Shown here: positions 1-8,934 of the stretch, one piece after another
Layout: each line of letters opens with the position of its first letter
Position numbering within the stretch: the stretch's first letter is position 1
Assembly: GCF_002939385.1 (NCBI RefSeq)
Contig: NZ_MULI01000003.1
Span: 176,798-240,797 of the forward strand
DNA: 64,000 bases
Direction: 5' to 3'
Source: Streptomyces sp. MH60
GTDB lineage: Bacteria > Actinomycetota > Actinomycetes > Streptomycetales > Streptomycetaceae
The notes under the pieces: model-generated
The model's database searches: none
What the model was told of the DNA's origin: nothing
What the model saw: only the letters and a program-made list of their open reading frames with translations
Position numbers and translations under genes: made by a program

Positions 1-1
1 C

Positions 2-2044
2 GGCTCGGATGCCAACGGCGCCAACGCCCGCATCGTCTTCATCGCTTCCGGCGAGGAGAAGGTGACGGCCAAGGAGAACCGGGCCGCCATCGACGAGCTG
101 GTGTCCACGGTCGCCGAAGGCGCACAGGTGGACAGCACCGTCGATCCCTTCAAGGCCCACGCGGTCAGCAAGGACGCCTCGACCGCATACGCCACGGTCA
201 ATTACAAGGTCAAGGCCGACGACCTGACCGACGCCAGCAAGGAGGGCCTCGAAAGGGCCCTCGGCCAGGCCCGCGACGCGGGGCTCACGGTGGAGGTGGG
301 TGGCACCGCACTCGCTTCGCAGCCGGCCGCAGGCGGGTCGGCCGAGGCGATCGGTATCGCCCTGGCCGCGGTCGTCCTGCTGATCACCTTCGGCTCCCTG
401 GCGGCGGCCGGGCTGCCGCTGCTCACAGCCGTCATCGGCGTCGGCGTCAGCATGTGCGCGATCCTCACTCTCGGCAGCGCCCTGGGGCTGTCCATGACCA
501 CCGGTACGCTCGCGTCGATGCTCGGGCTCGCGGTCGGCATCGACTACGCCCTCTTCGTGGTCTCCCGCTACCGCGAGGAGCGCGCGAACGGCCGCGATCC
601 CCAGGAGGCAGCGGGCCTCGCGGCAGGCACGGCCGGTTCGGCCGTGGTCTTCGCCGGCCTGACCGTGATCATCGCGCTCGCCGGACTGTCCGTGGTCGGC
701 GTGCCGATGCTGACGAAGATGGGTCTGTGCGCCGCCGGAGCGGTCGCCGTCGGCGTCCTGGTCGCCCTGACCTTGGTGCCCGCGCTGCTCGGGATGTGGC
801 CGAACGCCGTCCTCTCCCGCAAGGTCCGCAAGCCCGGCAAGCGGGGCGGCAGCGCCGGCCGCCGCTCCGGGACCGCCGCCGGTGGCGGCACCCGGTGGGC
901 GCGCTTCGTGATGAGGCGGCCCGTGGCGGTCCTTCTGCTGGGTGCGGCCGGTCTGGGAGCCCTGGCGCTGCCCGCCGCTCAGCTGGAGATGGGCATGCCC
1001 GGCGATGAGGCGAAGCCTACGTCGGCGACGGAGCGACGTGCCTACGACGCGTTGGCCGACGGCTTCGGTGCGGGCTTCAACGGCCCGCTGACCATCATCG
1101 CCGACGTCAGGGGGTCGGCGGACCGGCAGGCGGCCGCGGCAAGGATGGCCGAGCAGATCAAGGACACCGAGGGCGTCGTGTCCGTGACACCCCCGCGGTT
1201 CAACGAGGCCGGGGACGCCGCGCTCTTCTCCGCCGTACCGACCGCCGGCCCCAGCGAGGAGGCCACGAAGGACATCGTTCAGACCATCCGCGCGGAGCGC
1301 TCCGATCTGGAGGCGGAGACCGGGGCGACGTTCGAGGTCACCGGCAGCACCGCGATGAACATCGACGTCGCGCAGGCCCTCAAGGACGCTTTGGTGCCCT
1401 ACCTGGCGGTCATCGTGCTGCTGTCCCTGCTGCTGCTCCTGGTCGTCTTCCGCTCCGTACTCGTGCCCGTCAAGGCGGCTCTCGGCTTCCTGCTGTCGGT
1501 ACTCGCCTCGCTCGGTACGGTCGTCGCAGTCTTCCAGTGGGGCTGGGGTGCCGAACTGCTGGGCGTGGAGCAGACCGGCCCGATCATGAGCCTCATGCCG
1601 ATCTTCCTGGTGGGCATCGTGTTCGGCCTGGCCATGGACTACGAGGTCTTCCTCGTCGCCCGCATGCGGGAGGCACACGTCCACGGCGAGCGTCCCGGAC
1701 AGGCCGTGGTGAGCGGCTTCCGGCACAGCGCCCGCGTGGTCGTCGCCGCGGCCGTGATCATGATGGCGGTCTTCTCCGGTTTCATCGGCTCCGGAGAGTC
1801 CATGATCAAGACGATCGGGTTCGGTCTCGCCGTCGCAGTCCTCTTCGACGCCTTCGTCGTCCGCCTGGCCCTGGTGCCCGCCGTCCTCGCCCTGCTGGGG
1901 GACAAGGCATGGTGGCTGCCCCGGTGGCTCGACCGGGCGCTGCCCCGAGTCGACGTCGAAGGTGCCGCACTCACGTCCCGGACGCGGGCATCCGCTGCGA
2001 CGGGGGCTGAAGCTCAGCCCCGGGAGCCGGCCCGCACCGGCTGA
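2..2044 (+). CDS. MMPL/RND-family membrane exporter, 5' end outside window
   Basis: The frame is open from the window edge, giving 680 visible residues; the N-terminus is missing and GTG 62 is only an internal codon. Two membrane bundles frame an extracytoplasmic loop. Both carry the Asp-Tyr pair that the family uses in proton relay: GIDYALFVVSRYREE in the first bundle and GLAMDYEVFLVARMREA in the second. MMPL proteins are proton-driven exporters of lipids, peptides or drugs in the cytoplasmic membrane; the substrate cannot be read from sequence. The gene ends in a strong hairpin, and a two-component pair follows about 95 bp downstream. Control of the pump by that pair is inference. Confidence 0.9.
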   Translation, partial: GSDANGANARIVFIASGEEKVTAKENRAAIDELVSTVAEGAQVDSTVDPFKAHAVSKDASTAYATVNYKVKADDLTDASKEGLERALGQARDAGLTVEVGGTALASQPAAGGSAEAIGIALAAVVLLITFGSLAAAGLPLLTAVIGVGVSMCAILTLGSALGLSMTTGTLASMLGLAVGIDYALFVVSRYREERANGRDPQEAAGLAAGTAGSAVVFAGLTVIIALAGLSVVGVPMLTKMGLCAAGAVAVGVLVALTLVPALLGMWPNAVLSRKVRKPGKRGGSAGRRSGTAAGGGTRWARFVMRRPVAVLLLGAAGLGALALPAAQLEMGMPGDEAKPTSATERRAYDALADGFGAGFNGPLTIIADVRGSADRQAAAARMAEQIKDTEGVVSVTPPRFNEAGDAALFSAVPTAGPSEEATKDIVQTIRAERSDLEAETGATFEVTGSTAMNIDVAQALKDALVPYLAVIVLLSLLLLLVVFRSVLVPVKAALGFLLSVLASLGTVVAVFQWGWGAELLGVEQTGPIMSLMPIFLVGIVFGLAMDYEVFLVARMREAHVHGERPGQAVVSGFRHSARVVVAAAVIMMAVFSGFIGSGESMIKTIGFGLAVAVLFDAFVVRLALVPAVLALLGDKAWWLPRWLDRALPRVDVEGAALTSRTRASAATGAEAQPREPARTG

Positions 2045-2059
2045 ACGAAGCCGACCTCA

Positions 2060-2100
2060 AGACGCGCCGTGGCGCCGTGGCACGGCGCCACGGCGCGTCT
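2060..2100 (+). terminator. Hairpin terminator between exporter and sensor kinase
   Basis: Perfect inverted repeat with 20-bp arms (2060-2079 and 2081-2100) around a single central base, 15 bp after the exporter stop codon. No U-tract is evident, as is common in Streptomyces. An upstream alternative start for the kinase (2077) would lie inside the hairpin, which supports the start at 2140. Confidence 0.85.
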
Positions 2101-2139
2101 GTCACCCTGAACCGGCCGGTCCCACCTCGGAGTACGACG

Positions 2140-3336
2140 ATGACTGAACGATGGAAGCACCGCGCCGACGACCGCACCCCCCTCTTCCAAGCGGTGACCA
2201 CGAGCCTGTTGCTCGCCTTCACCGTGGGCGGTGTCTTCCTCACCCCGGCGGTCGCGGCCGAGGAGCCGCTCGTCCTGTGGCCCGGCCTCGTGCTGTCCGC
2301 CGTGGCCTGCGCCGTGTTGCTGCGCCGGCGCAGCTTCCCCCTTGTCGTGCTGCTGGTGACCACGGCATGCATCATGACCGAGGGGTTCCTGGGATACCTC
2401 CTGACGCCGCTGCTCATGGGCCCGATGCTGGTCGCGCAGTACACCGTGAGTCTGGGTCCCGATCGCAGAACCACCTGGTACAGCGCCGTCGCGGCCGCAG
2501 CCGGGATCGCGCTCACCGGCTTCATCGCCACCGACTCTCCGCACGACTGGATCATCGGCCTGGTCAATCCGGCCGCCTGGATCCTGATGGTCGCCTCCTT
2601 CGGCAGCTACGTGCGCGTGCGCCGCGAGTACGCTGTTGCCCGCGCCGAGCACGCCGCCCAGGAGAGGGAAGAAGAGACACGCCGACGGGTGGTCCAGGAA
2701 CGCATGCGTATCGCCCGCGAGCTGCACGACGTGGTCGCCCACCATCTCGCGCTCGCCAACGCCCAGGCCGGCACCGCCGCCCATCTGGCCCGGACCCATC
2801 CCGACCAGGCCATCGCCATGATCGAGAAACTGCCGGAAGTGACCGCCTCGGCCCTCCGCGAGCTCAAGGCCACGGTTGGCTTGCTTCGTCAGGACACCGA
2901 CTCGCGGGAGCTTTCTCCCGCACCGGGTCTGGAGCAGCTGCCGCAACTCGTCGACACCTGCTCGTCAGCGGGCCTGAACGTCGCCGTCGCCGTCGAGGGG
3001 CGACGACGACCACTCCCGCCCGGCCTGGACCTCACGGCCTACCGAATCGTCCAGGAGGCACTCACCAACATCACCAAACACGCCGCCACACCCTCCGCAC
3101 GGGTCCGGCTGGACTACAGCCCTCACGACCTGTCCCTGACCATCACCAACGAAGCCGGCCCACGCCTTGCGGCCGCTGCAGGCTTCCCCGGCTCCAGCCG
3201 TGGCTACGGACTGCTCGGCATGCGCGAACGCGCCTTGTCGGTGGGCGGAACGTTTCATGCCGGCTGGGGGCCCGACGGCGGTTTCGAAGTCGTCTGCACG
3301 CTCCCCCTTCCCAGCTCCGAGGAAAGCACCTCATGA
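2140..3336 (+). CDS. Two-component sensor histidine kinase (HisKA_3/NarL class)
   Basis: 398 residues from ATG 2140. The first ~160 residues hold several hydrophobic helices, followed by a charged linker, the dimerisation/phosphoacceptor box ERMRIARELHDVVAHHLA (His196 is the expected phosphorylation site) and a HATPase_c domain with N-box EALTNITKHA and G-box GYGLLGMRER. This is the architecture of the membrane kinases that pair with NarL/LuxR regulators. The last codons overlap the response-regulator start as ATGA, so the two are translationally coupled. The signal is unknown; the short extracytoplasmic loops suggest sensing within or near the membrane. The neighbouring exporter suggests an envelope-stress or drug-response role (inference). 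Confidence 0.93.
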   Translation: MTERWKHRADDRTPLFQAVTTSLLLAFTVGGVFLTPAVAAEEPLVLWPGLVLSAVACAVLLRRRSFPLVVLLVTTACIMTEGFLGYLLTPLLMGPMLVAQYTVSLGPDRRTTWYSAVAAAAGIALTGFIATDSPHDWIIGLVNPAAWILMVASFGSYVRVRREYAVARAEHAAQEREEETRRRVVQERMRIARELHDVVAHHLALANAQAGTAAHLARTHPDQAIAMIEKLPEVTASALRELKATVGLLRQDTDSRELSPAPGLEQLPQLVDTCSSAGLNVAVAVEGRRRPLPPGLDLTAYRIVQEALTNITKHAATPSARVRLDYSPHDLSLTITNEAGPRLAAAAGFPGSSRGYGLLGMRERALSVGGTFHAGWGPDGGFEVVCTLPLPSSEESTS

Positions 3337-4010
3337 CGATCCGCGTTCTGCTCGCCGACGACCAAGCGCTGCTCCGGGCCACCTTCCGCATTCTCATCGA
3401 CTCCGACCCGGACATGACCGTCGTGGCAGAGGCGGCCGACGGTCAGCAGGCCGTGGAACTCACGCACCAGCACCGTCCCGACGTCGTCCTCATGGACATC
3501 CGCATGCCCTCCACCGACGGGCTGGCCGCCACCTCCGGCATCTGCGCCCGCACCGAACTGTCGGGCACCCGGGTCCTGATCCTCACCACGTTCGAGAACG
3601 ACGAGAACGTCGCCATGGCCCTGCGTTCCGGGGCGAGTGGATTCCTCGGCAAGGACGTCGGACCCGACGACCTGCTGGCCGGCATCCGCACCGTGGCCGC
3701 AGGCGACTCCCTGCTCTCGCCCACGGCCACCCGTGCCCTGATCTCCCGCTTCCTGGCCTCCCCGGCCGACCACGTGCCCCTTGCCGCGCCGGAACGCCTC
3801 GCCCTGCTCACCGAACGTGAACGCGAGGTCATGGCACTGGCCGCGCTGGGCAAGTCGAACCACGAGATCGCCGACCAGTTGGTCCTCAGCCCGTTGACCG
3901 TGCGCAGTCACATCTCCCGCGCGATGACCAAACTCCACGCACGTGACCGGGCACAACTGGTCGTGATCGCCTACCAGAGCGGCCTCGTGCGGCCGCCCCT
4001 CGATGGCTGA
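3333..4010 (+). CDS. NarL/FixJ-family response regulator
   Basis: 225 residues starting at ATG 3333, which overlaps the kinase stop codon by 4 bp; GAGGAAAG lies just upstream. The receiver domain (1-~120) has acidic pocket DD9-10, phosphoacceptor Asp55 in VVLMDIRMP and conserved Lys107. A C-terminal LuxR-type helix-turn-helix (~160-220) contains TEREREVMALAALGKSNHEIA. It is the cognate partner of the preceding kinase and should bind DNA as a phosphorylated dimer. Targets are not visible; the upstream exporter is an obvious candidate. Confidence 0.94.
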   Translation: MTIRVLLADDQALLRATFRILIDSDPDMTVVAEAADGQQAVELTHQHRPDVVLMDIRMPSTDGLAATSGICARTELSGTRVLILTTFENDENVAMALRSGASGFLGKDVGPDDLLAGIRTVAAGDSLLSPTATRALISRFLASPADHVPLAAPERLALLTEREREVMALAALGKSNHEIADQLVLSPLTVRSHISRAMTKLHARDRAQLVVIAYQSGLVRPPLDG

Positions 4011-4253
4011 CGCACGGGACCGGCCCGATCACCCCTGGACGGCATGTTGCTGCCGATCGACCGGATCGCCGCCGACCGACCTTCCACTCCGGGAAGCACA
4101 AGAAGCACGGCATGAACGTGCAGGTGATCGCCGACTCGGCAGGACAGGCGGTTCCCGGGAGGGATGCAGGAATTCTGCCCGAGCAGCCGACCCGCCGCAC
4201 GACGGTACGCCCCGGTGCGAAATACTTTCCCGATGAGTTCACGCACTTCCCCG

Positions 4254-4721
4254 ATGGGCCGGCCGATCACGATACGGAGGGCCGTTGCGCGGGATGCCAA
4301 ACGGCTTACCCGGCTCGTGCGTGGCTCAGGTGCCTACTCGGGTAAGTACGCAGCCGCAGTCGCGGGCTACCGGGTCGGGCCGGATTACATCGAGGCCCAC
4401 CGCGTCTTTGTGGCCGTCGGCGCCGACGAACATGGAGACCGGGTCCTCGGGTTCTACTCGCTCGTCCTCGCTCCACCGGAACTCGACCTGCTGTTCGTCG
4501 CCGACGAAGCGCAGGGACGGGGCATTGGACGGCTTCTCGTCGCGCACATGCTGTCCGAGGCCCGTGCCGCCGGTCTGGACTGTGTCAAGGTCGTGTCGCA
4601 CCTTCCCGCCGAGGGCTTCTACCACCGCGTCGGTGCGGTGCGGGTCGGGACCGTGCTCGCGAACCCGCCCGTCCTGCCGTGGGACCGTCCCGAATTCGAG
4701 TTTCGCGTTCCTGCGGAATGA
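4254..4721 (+). CDS. GNAT-family N-acetyltransferase
   Basis: 155 residues from ATG 4254. This start places the protein at the conserved beginning of the fold (ITIRRAVARDAKRL). Earlier in-frame starts at 4164 and 4233 are possible, and none has a good ribosome site. The acetyl-CoA binding segment is LDLLFVADEAQGRGIGRLLV (motif A, Q/RxxGxG/A). The C-terminal part has the usual SxxFYxxxGF-like strand-helix pattern (AEGFYHRVGAVRVG). It probably acetylates a small amine or amino acid; the substrate is unknown. It stands alone between the regulator and the aldo/keto reductase. Confidence 0.85.
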   Translation: MGRPITIRRAVARDAKRLTRLVRGSGAYSGKYAAAVAGYRVGPDYIEAHRVFVAVGADEHGDRVLGFYSLVLAPPELDLLFVADEAQGRGIGRLLVAHMLSEARAAGLDCVKVVSHLPAEGFYHRVGAVRVGTVLANPPVLPWDRPEFEFRVPAE

Positions 4722-4988
4722 CGCGGTACGCCACCCGCGAGGTCTTCGCCCTGGTCAGACCGGTACCCAGCATGTCCCCGTCACAGGGGTGTCGGGACCG
4801 GCGCGGCTCGTGGGCGGAACGCCAGTCGTGGGAGGCCGGCGGCGCGCTGAACCCGCCGACCGCTGAGTCCTTCAAGCCCGTCTGGCCGCAATGGTTGAAA
4901 CCTGACAGGGCGCACAGGCCCCACCACTCCGGGTTCCGGATCGAGACGTATTGCGATAGAGCGCACTCCAACTCCTAGGTTCGGAATC
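4722..4988. other. Intergenic, no gene seen
   Basis: 267 bp between the acetyltransferase and the aldo/keto reductase. No convincing coding frame or hairpin. The reductase promoter must lie here but no clear -35/-10 pair stands out. Confidence 0.4.
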
Positions 4989-5999
4989 GTGCGATACATC
5001 AAACTAGGAACGACCGGACTGGAAGTCTCCGCCATCGCCCTCGGCTGCATGAGCTTCGGCGAGCCGGACCGGGGCGGCGAGCCCTGGTCGCTGGGCGCGG
5101 ACGCCAGCCGGGACATCATCAAGCAGGCCCTCGAGGGCGGCGTCAACTTCCTCGACACGGCCAATGGGTACAGCGCCGGAAGCAGTGAGGAGATCGTCGG
5201 CCAGGCGGTCAAGGACTTCACCCGGCGCGAGGAGGTGGTCCTCGCCACCAAGGTCTGGATGCGGATGCGCCCCGGCCCGAACGGCGCCGGGCTGTCCCGC
5301 AAGGCGATCTTCGCCGAACTCGACGCCTCCCTGAAGCGACTGGGTACCGACTACATCGACCTCTACCAGATCCACCGCTGGGACTACGAGACCCCGATCG
5401 AGGAAACCCTCGAGGCACTGCACGACGCGGTCAAGTCCGGGAAGGTCCGCTACATCGGCGCCTCTTCCATGTACGCCTGGCAGTTCGCCAAGGCCCTGTA
5501 CCTGGCAGACCTGAACGGCTGGACCCGGTTCGTGTCGATGCAGGACCACTACAACCTCATCCACCGAGAAGCAGAACGGGAGATGCTGCCGCTCTGCGCC
5601 GACCAGGGCATCGGCGTGATCCCGTGGAGCCCGCTGGCGCGAGGCAGGCTGACGCGGGCCCGGGACACCGCCACGGCGCGTGCCGGGACCGACGAGGGCG
5701 GCAGGATCCTCTACCGCGACGAGGACCAGGCGGTGGCCGAGCGCGTCCAGGAGATCGCGGGCAAGCGGGGTCTGTCCCCGGCCCAGGTCGCCCTGGCCTG
5801 GGTCATGCGCCACCCTACGGTGACCTCGCCCATCGTCGGGGTCACCAAGCCGGCCCAACTGGCCGACGCGATCGCCGCGGTGGACGTCCAACTCGACGAA
5901 GACGAGGCCGCCTACTTGGAGGAGCCCTACCAGCCGCACGAGGCCGCTTACCTGGAGGAGTCCTTTTACAAGCCGCGCCCTGGGGCGGACTCCCGGTAG
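4989..5999 (+). CDS. Aldo/keto reductase
   Basis: 336 residues from GTG 4989. A TIM-barrel NADPH-dependent reductase with the complete tetrad: Asp56 and Tyr61 (FLDTANGYSAG), Lys88 (VLATKVW) and His129 (YQIHRWD). The nucleotide-binding end is IVGVTKPAQLADAI. It resembles the subfamily ending LEEPYxPH that reduces aldehydes or ketones. Odd feature: the C-terminus repeats itself, EAAYLEEPYQPH followed by EAAYLEESFYKP. This corresponds to a 36-bp imperfect direct repeat (5903-5923 and 5939-5959) and gives a longer tail than the family norm. Stands alone, no operon partner. Confidence 0.92.
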   Translation: MRYIKLGTTGLEVSAIALGCMSFGEPDRGGEPWSLGADASRDIIKQALEGGVNFLDTANGYSAGSSEEIVGQAVKDFTRREEVVLATKVWMRMRPGPNGAGLSRKAIFAELDASLKRLGTDYIDLYQIHRWDYETPIEETLEALHDAVKSGKVRYIGASSMYAWQFAKALYLADLNGWTRFVSMQDHYNLIHREAEREMLPLCADQGIGVIPWSPLARGRLTRARDTATARAGTDEGGRILYRDEDQAVAERVQEIAGKRGLSPAQVALAWVMRHPTVTSPIVGVTKPAQLADAIAAVDVQLDEDEAAYLEEPYQPHEAAYLEESFYKPRPGADSR

Positions 6000-6240
6000 T
6001 CCGGGCCACCGCCGGCCTTCGATGAGCCCTTGGTCTCGGCCTTCACGGCACTGTGGCCGACCCGGCGGTGCTTGCTGGCGATCACGCGCGACTGCATGAT
6101 CCGCGCGCTGTCCGCCGGCCGCGGTGAGCAGGATGACCGCCACCGCGGTCGGCAGGGTCACGCACAGGGGAACGTGCCCGTGGGTACCGAAGTAGCCGGT
6201 GTCCACCGACTGCTCCTGAGTCTGGCCGATTGGTGAGGAA
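5966..6240 (-). pseudogene. Frameshifted LapA/DUF1049-like membrane protein remnant
   Basis: On the minus strand one frame reads QEQSVDTGYFGTHGHVPLCV followed by a hydrophobic stretch (about 6240-6113). A second frame continues with ADSARIMQSRVIASKHRR and runs to a stop at 5966 (about 6125-5966). Joined, they resemble the strand, membrane helix and basic tail order of small LapA-type proteins. No intact start is visible and the frame must shift near 6120. The 3' end overlaps the aldo/keto reductase convergently. The family call is from general resemblance only. Confidence 0.35.
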
Positions 6241-6267
6241 TTTCGCGGGTGGGGACGTCAGGCTGAT

Positions 6268-6490
6268 GTGACGCGGGCAGCGGGACCGCTGAGAGGGAAG
6301 CTGGTCCGACTGGTCGACCGCGGCTGGCTGCACGAGCTGCCCGCCGGCCGGTTCACCATCCGTCCTCCTGACGCGGGCCCGTCCCTGTGGGGGCGTGATC
6401 TGCCTCCACAGCGGCGCGGACGGCGAGTTGCCGGCCTTGCTCGACTCCGCCACCATCGCGGGCCTGGCGCACGGCCTTCGCCGCGGACCG
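6268..6490 (+). pseudogene. Fragment resembling an IS-associated helix-turn-helix ORF
   Basis: The frame from 6268 reads LRGKLVRLVDRGWLHELPAG then RFTIRP. This is the kind of sequence seen in small DNA-binding ORFs carried with Streptomyces transposases (R-x-K-L-x-R-L-x-x-R-G-W-L pattern). The frame then degenerates, and another frame (GTG 6395 to TAG about 6496) reads as an unrelated short tail. No transposase, terminal repeats or target duplication were found, so this is a decayed remnant at most. Confidence 0.3.
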
Positions 6491-6520
6491 GCCTAGGGGG
6501 GCCAGAATCTCCGTGAGGCG

Positions 6521-7252
6521 TCAGCCCTGGGCCGTGGGGCGGACGACGATGTCGCCGACGTCGACGTTCGACGGTTGCTCGATCGCGAAGGCGATAGCGC
6601 GGGCGATGTCGTCGGGGGCGAGGCAGAAGTCGACCGTCTGGGCCTGCGACTTGACGGTGGGGCTGGTGACCGAGTCGGCGAACTCCGTCCCGACGTAGCC
6701 GGGCGAGACCATGGTGACCCGCAGGTCGGGCCCGGCTTCCTGGCGCAGTCCCTCCGTGAGGGTGCGGACCGCGTTCTTCGTCGCCGCGTAGACAGCCTGG
6801 TTCGGCACGATGCGCAGCCCGGCGGTCGAGACCACGTTGACGAACTGCCCCTTGCGTTGCTCGCGGAAGACGGGGAGTGCTGCAGCGATCCCGTACAGCA
6901 CGCCGCGGAAGTTGACGTCGATCATCTGGTCCCAGTCCTCGACGCGCAGCTCGTCGAAGGGGGAGATGGGGCCGACCCCGGCGTTGTTGACGAGCACGTC
7001 GAGCGCGCCGTAGCGCTCGCGAGCGCACGCCACCAGGTCCGCGAGGTCGTTGCGGCGACGCACGTCCGTAGTCGTCCAGGCGGCTGTGCCGCCCTTGGCC
7101 TCGATGCGGGCGGCGAGCGCTTCGAGCCGGTCGCCGCGACGCGCCCCGAGGACGAGCTTTGCACCGCGCGAGGCCAGCAGCAGTGCGCTCGCCTCGCCGA
7201 TCCCGCTGCCCGCGCCCGTGATGGCCACCACTTTTCCGTTGATCCCTGACAC
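6521..7252 (-). CDS. Short-chain dehydrogenase/reductase (classical SDR)
   Basis: 243 residues. The Rossmann dinucleotide site is TGAGSGIG (13-20), the structural motif is NNAG (89-92), and the catalytic set is Ser142, Tyr155 and Lys159 (YAATK). The arginines after the second strand (GARRGDRLEAL) favour NADP(H). Its substrate is not predictable; the sequence is of the serine 3-dehydrogenase/YdfG-like general type. It diverges from a TetR gene across an 85-bp region with two near-identical operators, so the TetR protein very likely represses it. Confidence 0.92.
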   Translation of the reverse strand: MSGINGKVVAITGAGSGIGEASALLLASRGAKLVLGARRGDRLEALAARIEAKGGTAAWTTTDVRRRNDLADLVACARERYGALDVLVNNAGVGPISPFDELRVEDWDQMIDVNFRGVLYGIAAALPVFREQRKGQFVNVVSTAGLRIVPNQAVYAATKNAVRTLTEGLRQEAGPDLRVTMVSPGYVGTEFADSVTSPTVKSQAQTVDFCLAPDDIARAIAFAIEQPSNVDVGDIVVRPTAQG

Positions 7253-7272
7253 GTGCGGCCTCCAGCACTAGA

Positions 7273-7316
7273 AGTAAGAGGGCTATCACTTCTACAGTAA
7301 GAGGGCTCTTACTTCT
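7273..7316. promoter_or_regulatory. Double TetR operator between divergent SDR and tetR
   Basis: Two 21-bp copies at 7273-7293 and 7296-7316, spaced 23 bp, both AGTAAGAGGGCT-N-T-N-ACTTCT, differing at two positions. The second contains the perfect inverted repeat GTAAGAG-GG-CTCTTAC. The position between the two divergent starts is typical of a TetR protein controlling itself and its neighbour. Confidence 0.8.
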
Positions 7317-7337
7317 GGTCAAGGCAGGTGGTCATGA

Positions 7338-7955
7338 GTGGCCGAGGCCACAGTTGGGGCGGGTATGGAGCGTCCCGCCCGGGGGCAGCTCCGCTCGGCA
7401 CTGATCGCCGAGAGCTTCAAACTGCTCTCCGAGAAAGGGATGGCCGGTTTCTCCGTCGCCGAACTCGCCCGCAGGCTCAAGGTGAGCACCGCCGCCCCGT
7501 ACCGCCACTTCCGCAACCGGGAGGCACTGCTCGCCGTCGTCGCGACACACGCCGCCGACGAGCTCACCCGCGCCATGGAGACCGCCGCACAGACGGCCGG
7601 CCCCGACCCGATCGACCGGCTCGCGGCCACCGCGGGAGCCTACGTGCGCCACGTGTCCGACCGCGGCGCCGGCCTTGACGTGATCTTCGCCCGGGAGTTG
7701 AGGCCGCTGCGCGACGCCGACCTGGCCCGGGCCGGCCGCGGTCTGATGACGCTGCTGCTCGACCTCGCACGGCGGGCGGGCCACACCGATCCTCCCCAGG
7801 CGCTGCTCTTGCTCGAACAGCTCTTCTGCCTGGCCCACGGCTACATCACCCTGGACGCGGAGGACTTCCTGACCTGCTCCCGCCTTTCCCCGGAGGATGT
7901 CGCCGCCCGGGCCACGCACGCCGCCACGGCGCTGCTGCGCGGCAACGAGACGTGA
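7338..7955 (+). CDS. TetR-family transcriptional regulator
   Basis: 205 residues from GTG 7338 (AGGTGG lies 8 bases upstream); ATG 7365 is an alternative. The N-terminal helix-turn-helix contains FSVAELARRLKVSTAAPYRH (about 34-53). The C-terminal region resembles WHG-type ligand domains (LEQLFCLAHGYITLD). It should bind the double operator just upstream and repress both itself and the divergent SDR until an inducer, perhaps the SDR substrate, is bound. Confidence 0.9.
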   Translation: MAEATVGAGMERPARGQLRSALIAESFKLLSEKGMAGFSVAELARRLKVSTAAPYRHFRNREALLAVVATHAADELTRAMETAAQTAGPDPIDRLAATAGAYVRHVSDRGAGLDVIFARELRPLRDADLARAGRGLMTLLLDLARRAGHTDPPQALLLLEQLFCLAHGYITLDAEDFLTCSRLSPEDVAARATHAATALLRGNET

Positions 7956-8477
7956 GCACGGGCCGGAAGCTGCGGTGGCCACCAGTGGCCGACTGCCTTC
8001 TGACGGTTCACCGCATTCCAGGCAGGTGGGCGAAACGGCGTCGCTGCGGAACCTGGCATTCGGGCGCCTGAAGACGCTTGGCGCGATGAATGTCGGCCCG
8101 ACCGCCTGAGCCATGTCCTTCGGTAAGGAAGCAACCAACCCTGGTACCGGAGCGCTGTGTAGGTGTCCCAGGCAGGGAAGGGAGCGGAAGTGGGCAGAGC
8201 TGCGCCTTCCTGTGGCGCCGCTGCGAGTGTCTTGGTCACGAACGTCCAAAGCGTCCGGGTGGACGGTCCTTCCGGAGCGGTGGTCGGTCGAGGAGATGGC
8301 GTACTGCACGAACTTTCGAAGGAGTGTGTGAACGCCGTTTCGCCGGGCACACGAGCTATCGCACCGAGGTCCTGGCATTCGGAGCGGGCCGGGATCTACC
8401 AACCAAGGGGCGTACTCAGGCCGTTGTGACGCTTATGCGTATAGGCGCCTGAGTCGGAATTGACGATGGGATTTGAA
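7956..8477. other. Intergenic, no supported gene
   Basis: 522 bp after the tetR gene. Several short frames exist on both strands, but none has family resemblance, a ribosome site and consistent codon bias together. It holds the promoter of the small membrane protein at 8478. Confidence 0.4.
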
Positions 8478-8633
8478 ATGATCATTCTTGGGCTTATTCT
8501 GCTGATCATCGGCCTGCTTGTCGGCATGGGTCTGCTGACGACGATCGGTGGCATCCTCATTCTGGTTGGCGCCATCCTGTGGATCCTGGGTGCGACCGGT
8601 CGCGCGGTCGGTGGACGCAAGCATTTCTTCTGA
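8478..8633 (+). CDS. DUF6131-type mini hydrophobic membrane protein
   Basis: 51 residues from ATG 8478, preceded by GGGA at 7 bases; ATG 8466 would add four residues (MGFE). The sequence is nearly all membrane: MIILGLILLIIG, a glycine turn, then a second helix with GGILILVGAILWILGATGRA and a basic tail GGRKHFF. This pattern matches the small 'hydrophobic protein' family that Streptomyces carries in many copies (DUF6131). Its function is unknown; copies are often associated with stress regulons. Confidence 0.85.
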   Translation: MIILGLILLIIGLLVGMGLLTTIGGILILVGAILWILGATGRAVGGRKHFF

Positions 8634-8934
8634 GACCCCGTTCTACGTGGTGAGGCGGACAAGGCGCCCGTAGCAGCAGAGAGCGGTCCCCGCTCGAGTA
8701 ATGGCTGCCGAAGGTCCTGGGCTGTCTTCCCGACGCGGCGGAGCAGCGGATCGTGGAGAGGCGGGCACACTGACAGCCGCTGCGCGGCCTGCACCGACAG
8801 GCCGCGCACACCAGCCCTGGGCATGCCTGCGGGAGCACCAGGGTGATGCGGCACCAGCGCCGCGCGTGCCATGACTCGACGTTCCGCAGCCGGACGTGGG
8901 TTCAGCTGCAACAGCTGAAGCGGTCCGGGGATCC
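8634..8934. other. Intergenic, no supported gene
   Basis: 301 bp between the small membrane protein and the 3' end of the convergent SDR. No convincing frame, hairpin or repeat was found. Confidence 0.4.

Noticed and set aside
2077..2139. Upstream start for the sensor kinase
   Set aside because: It lies within the 20-bp terminator hairpin; ATG 2140 is the first start beyond it.
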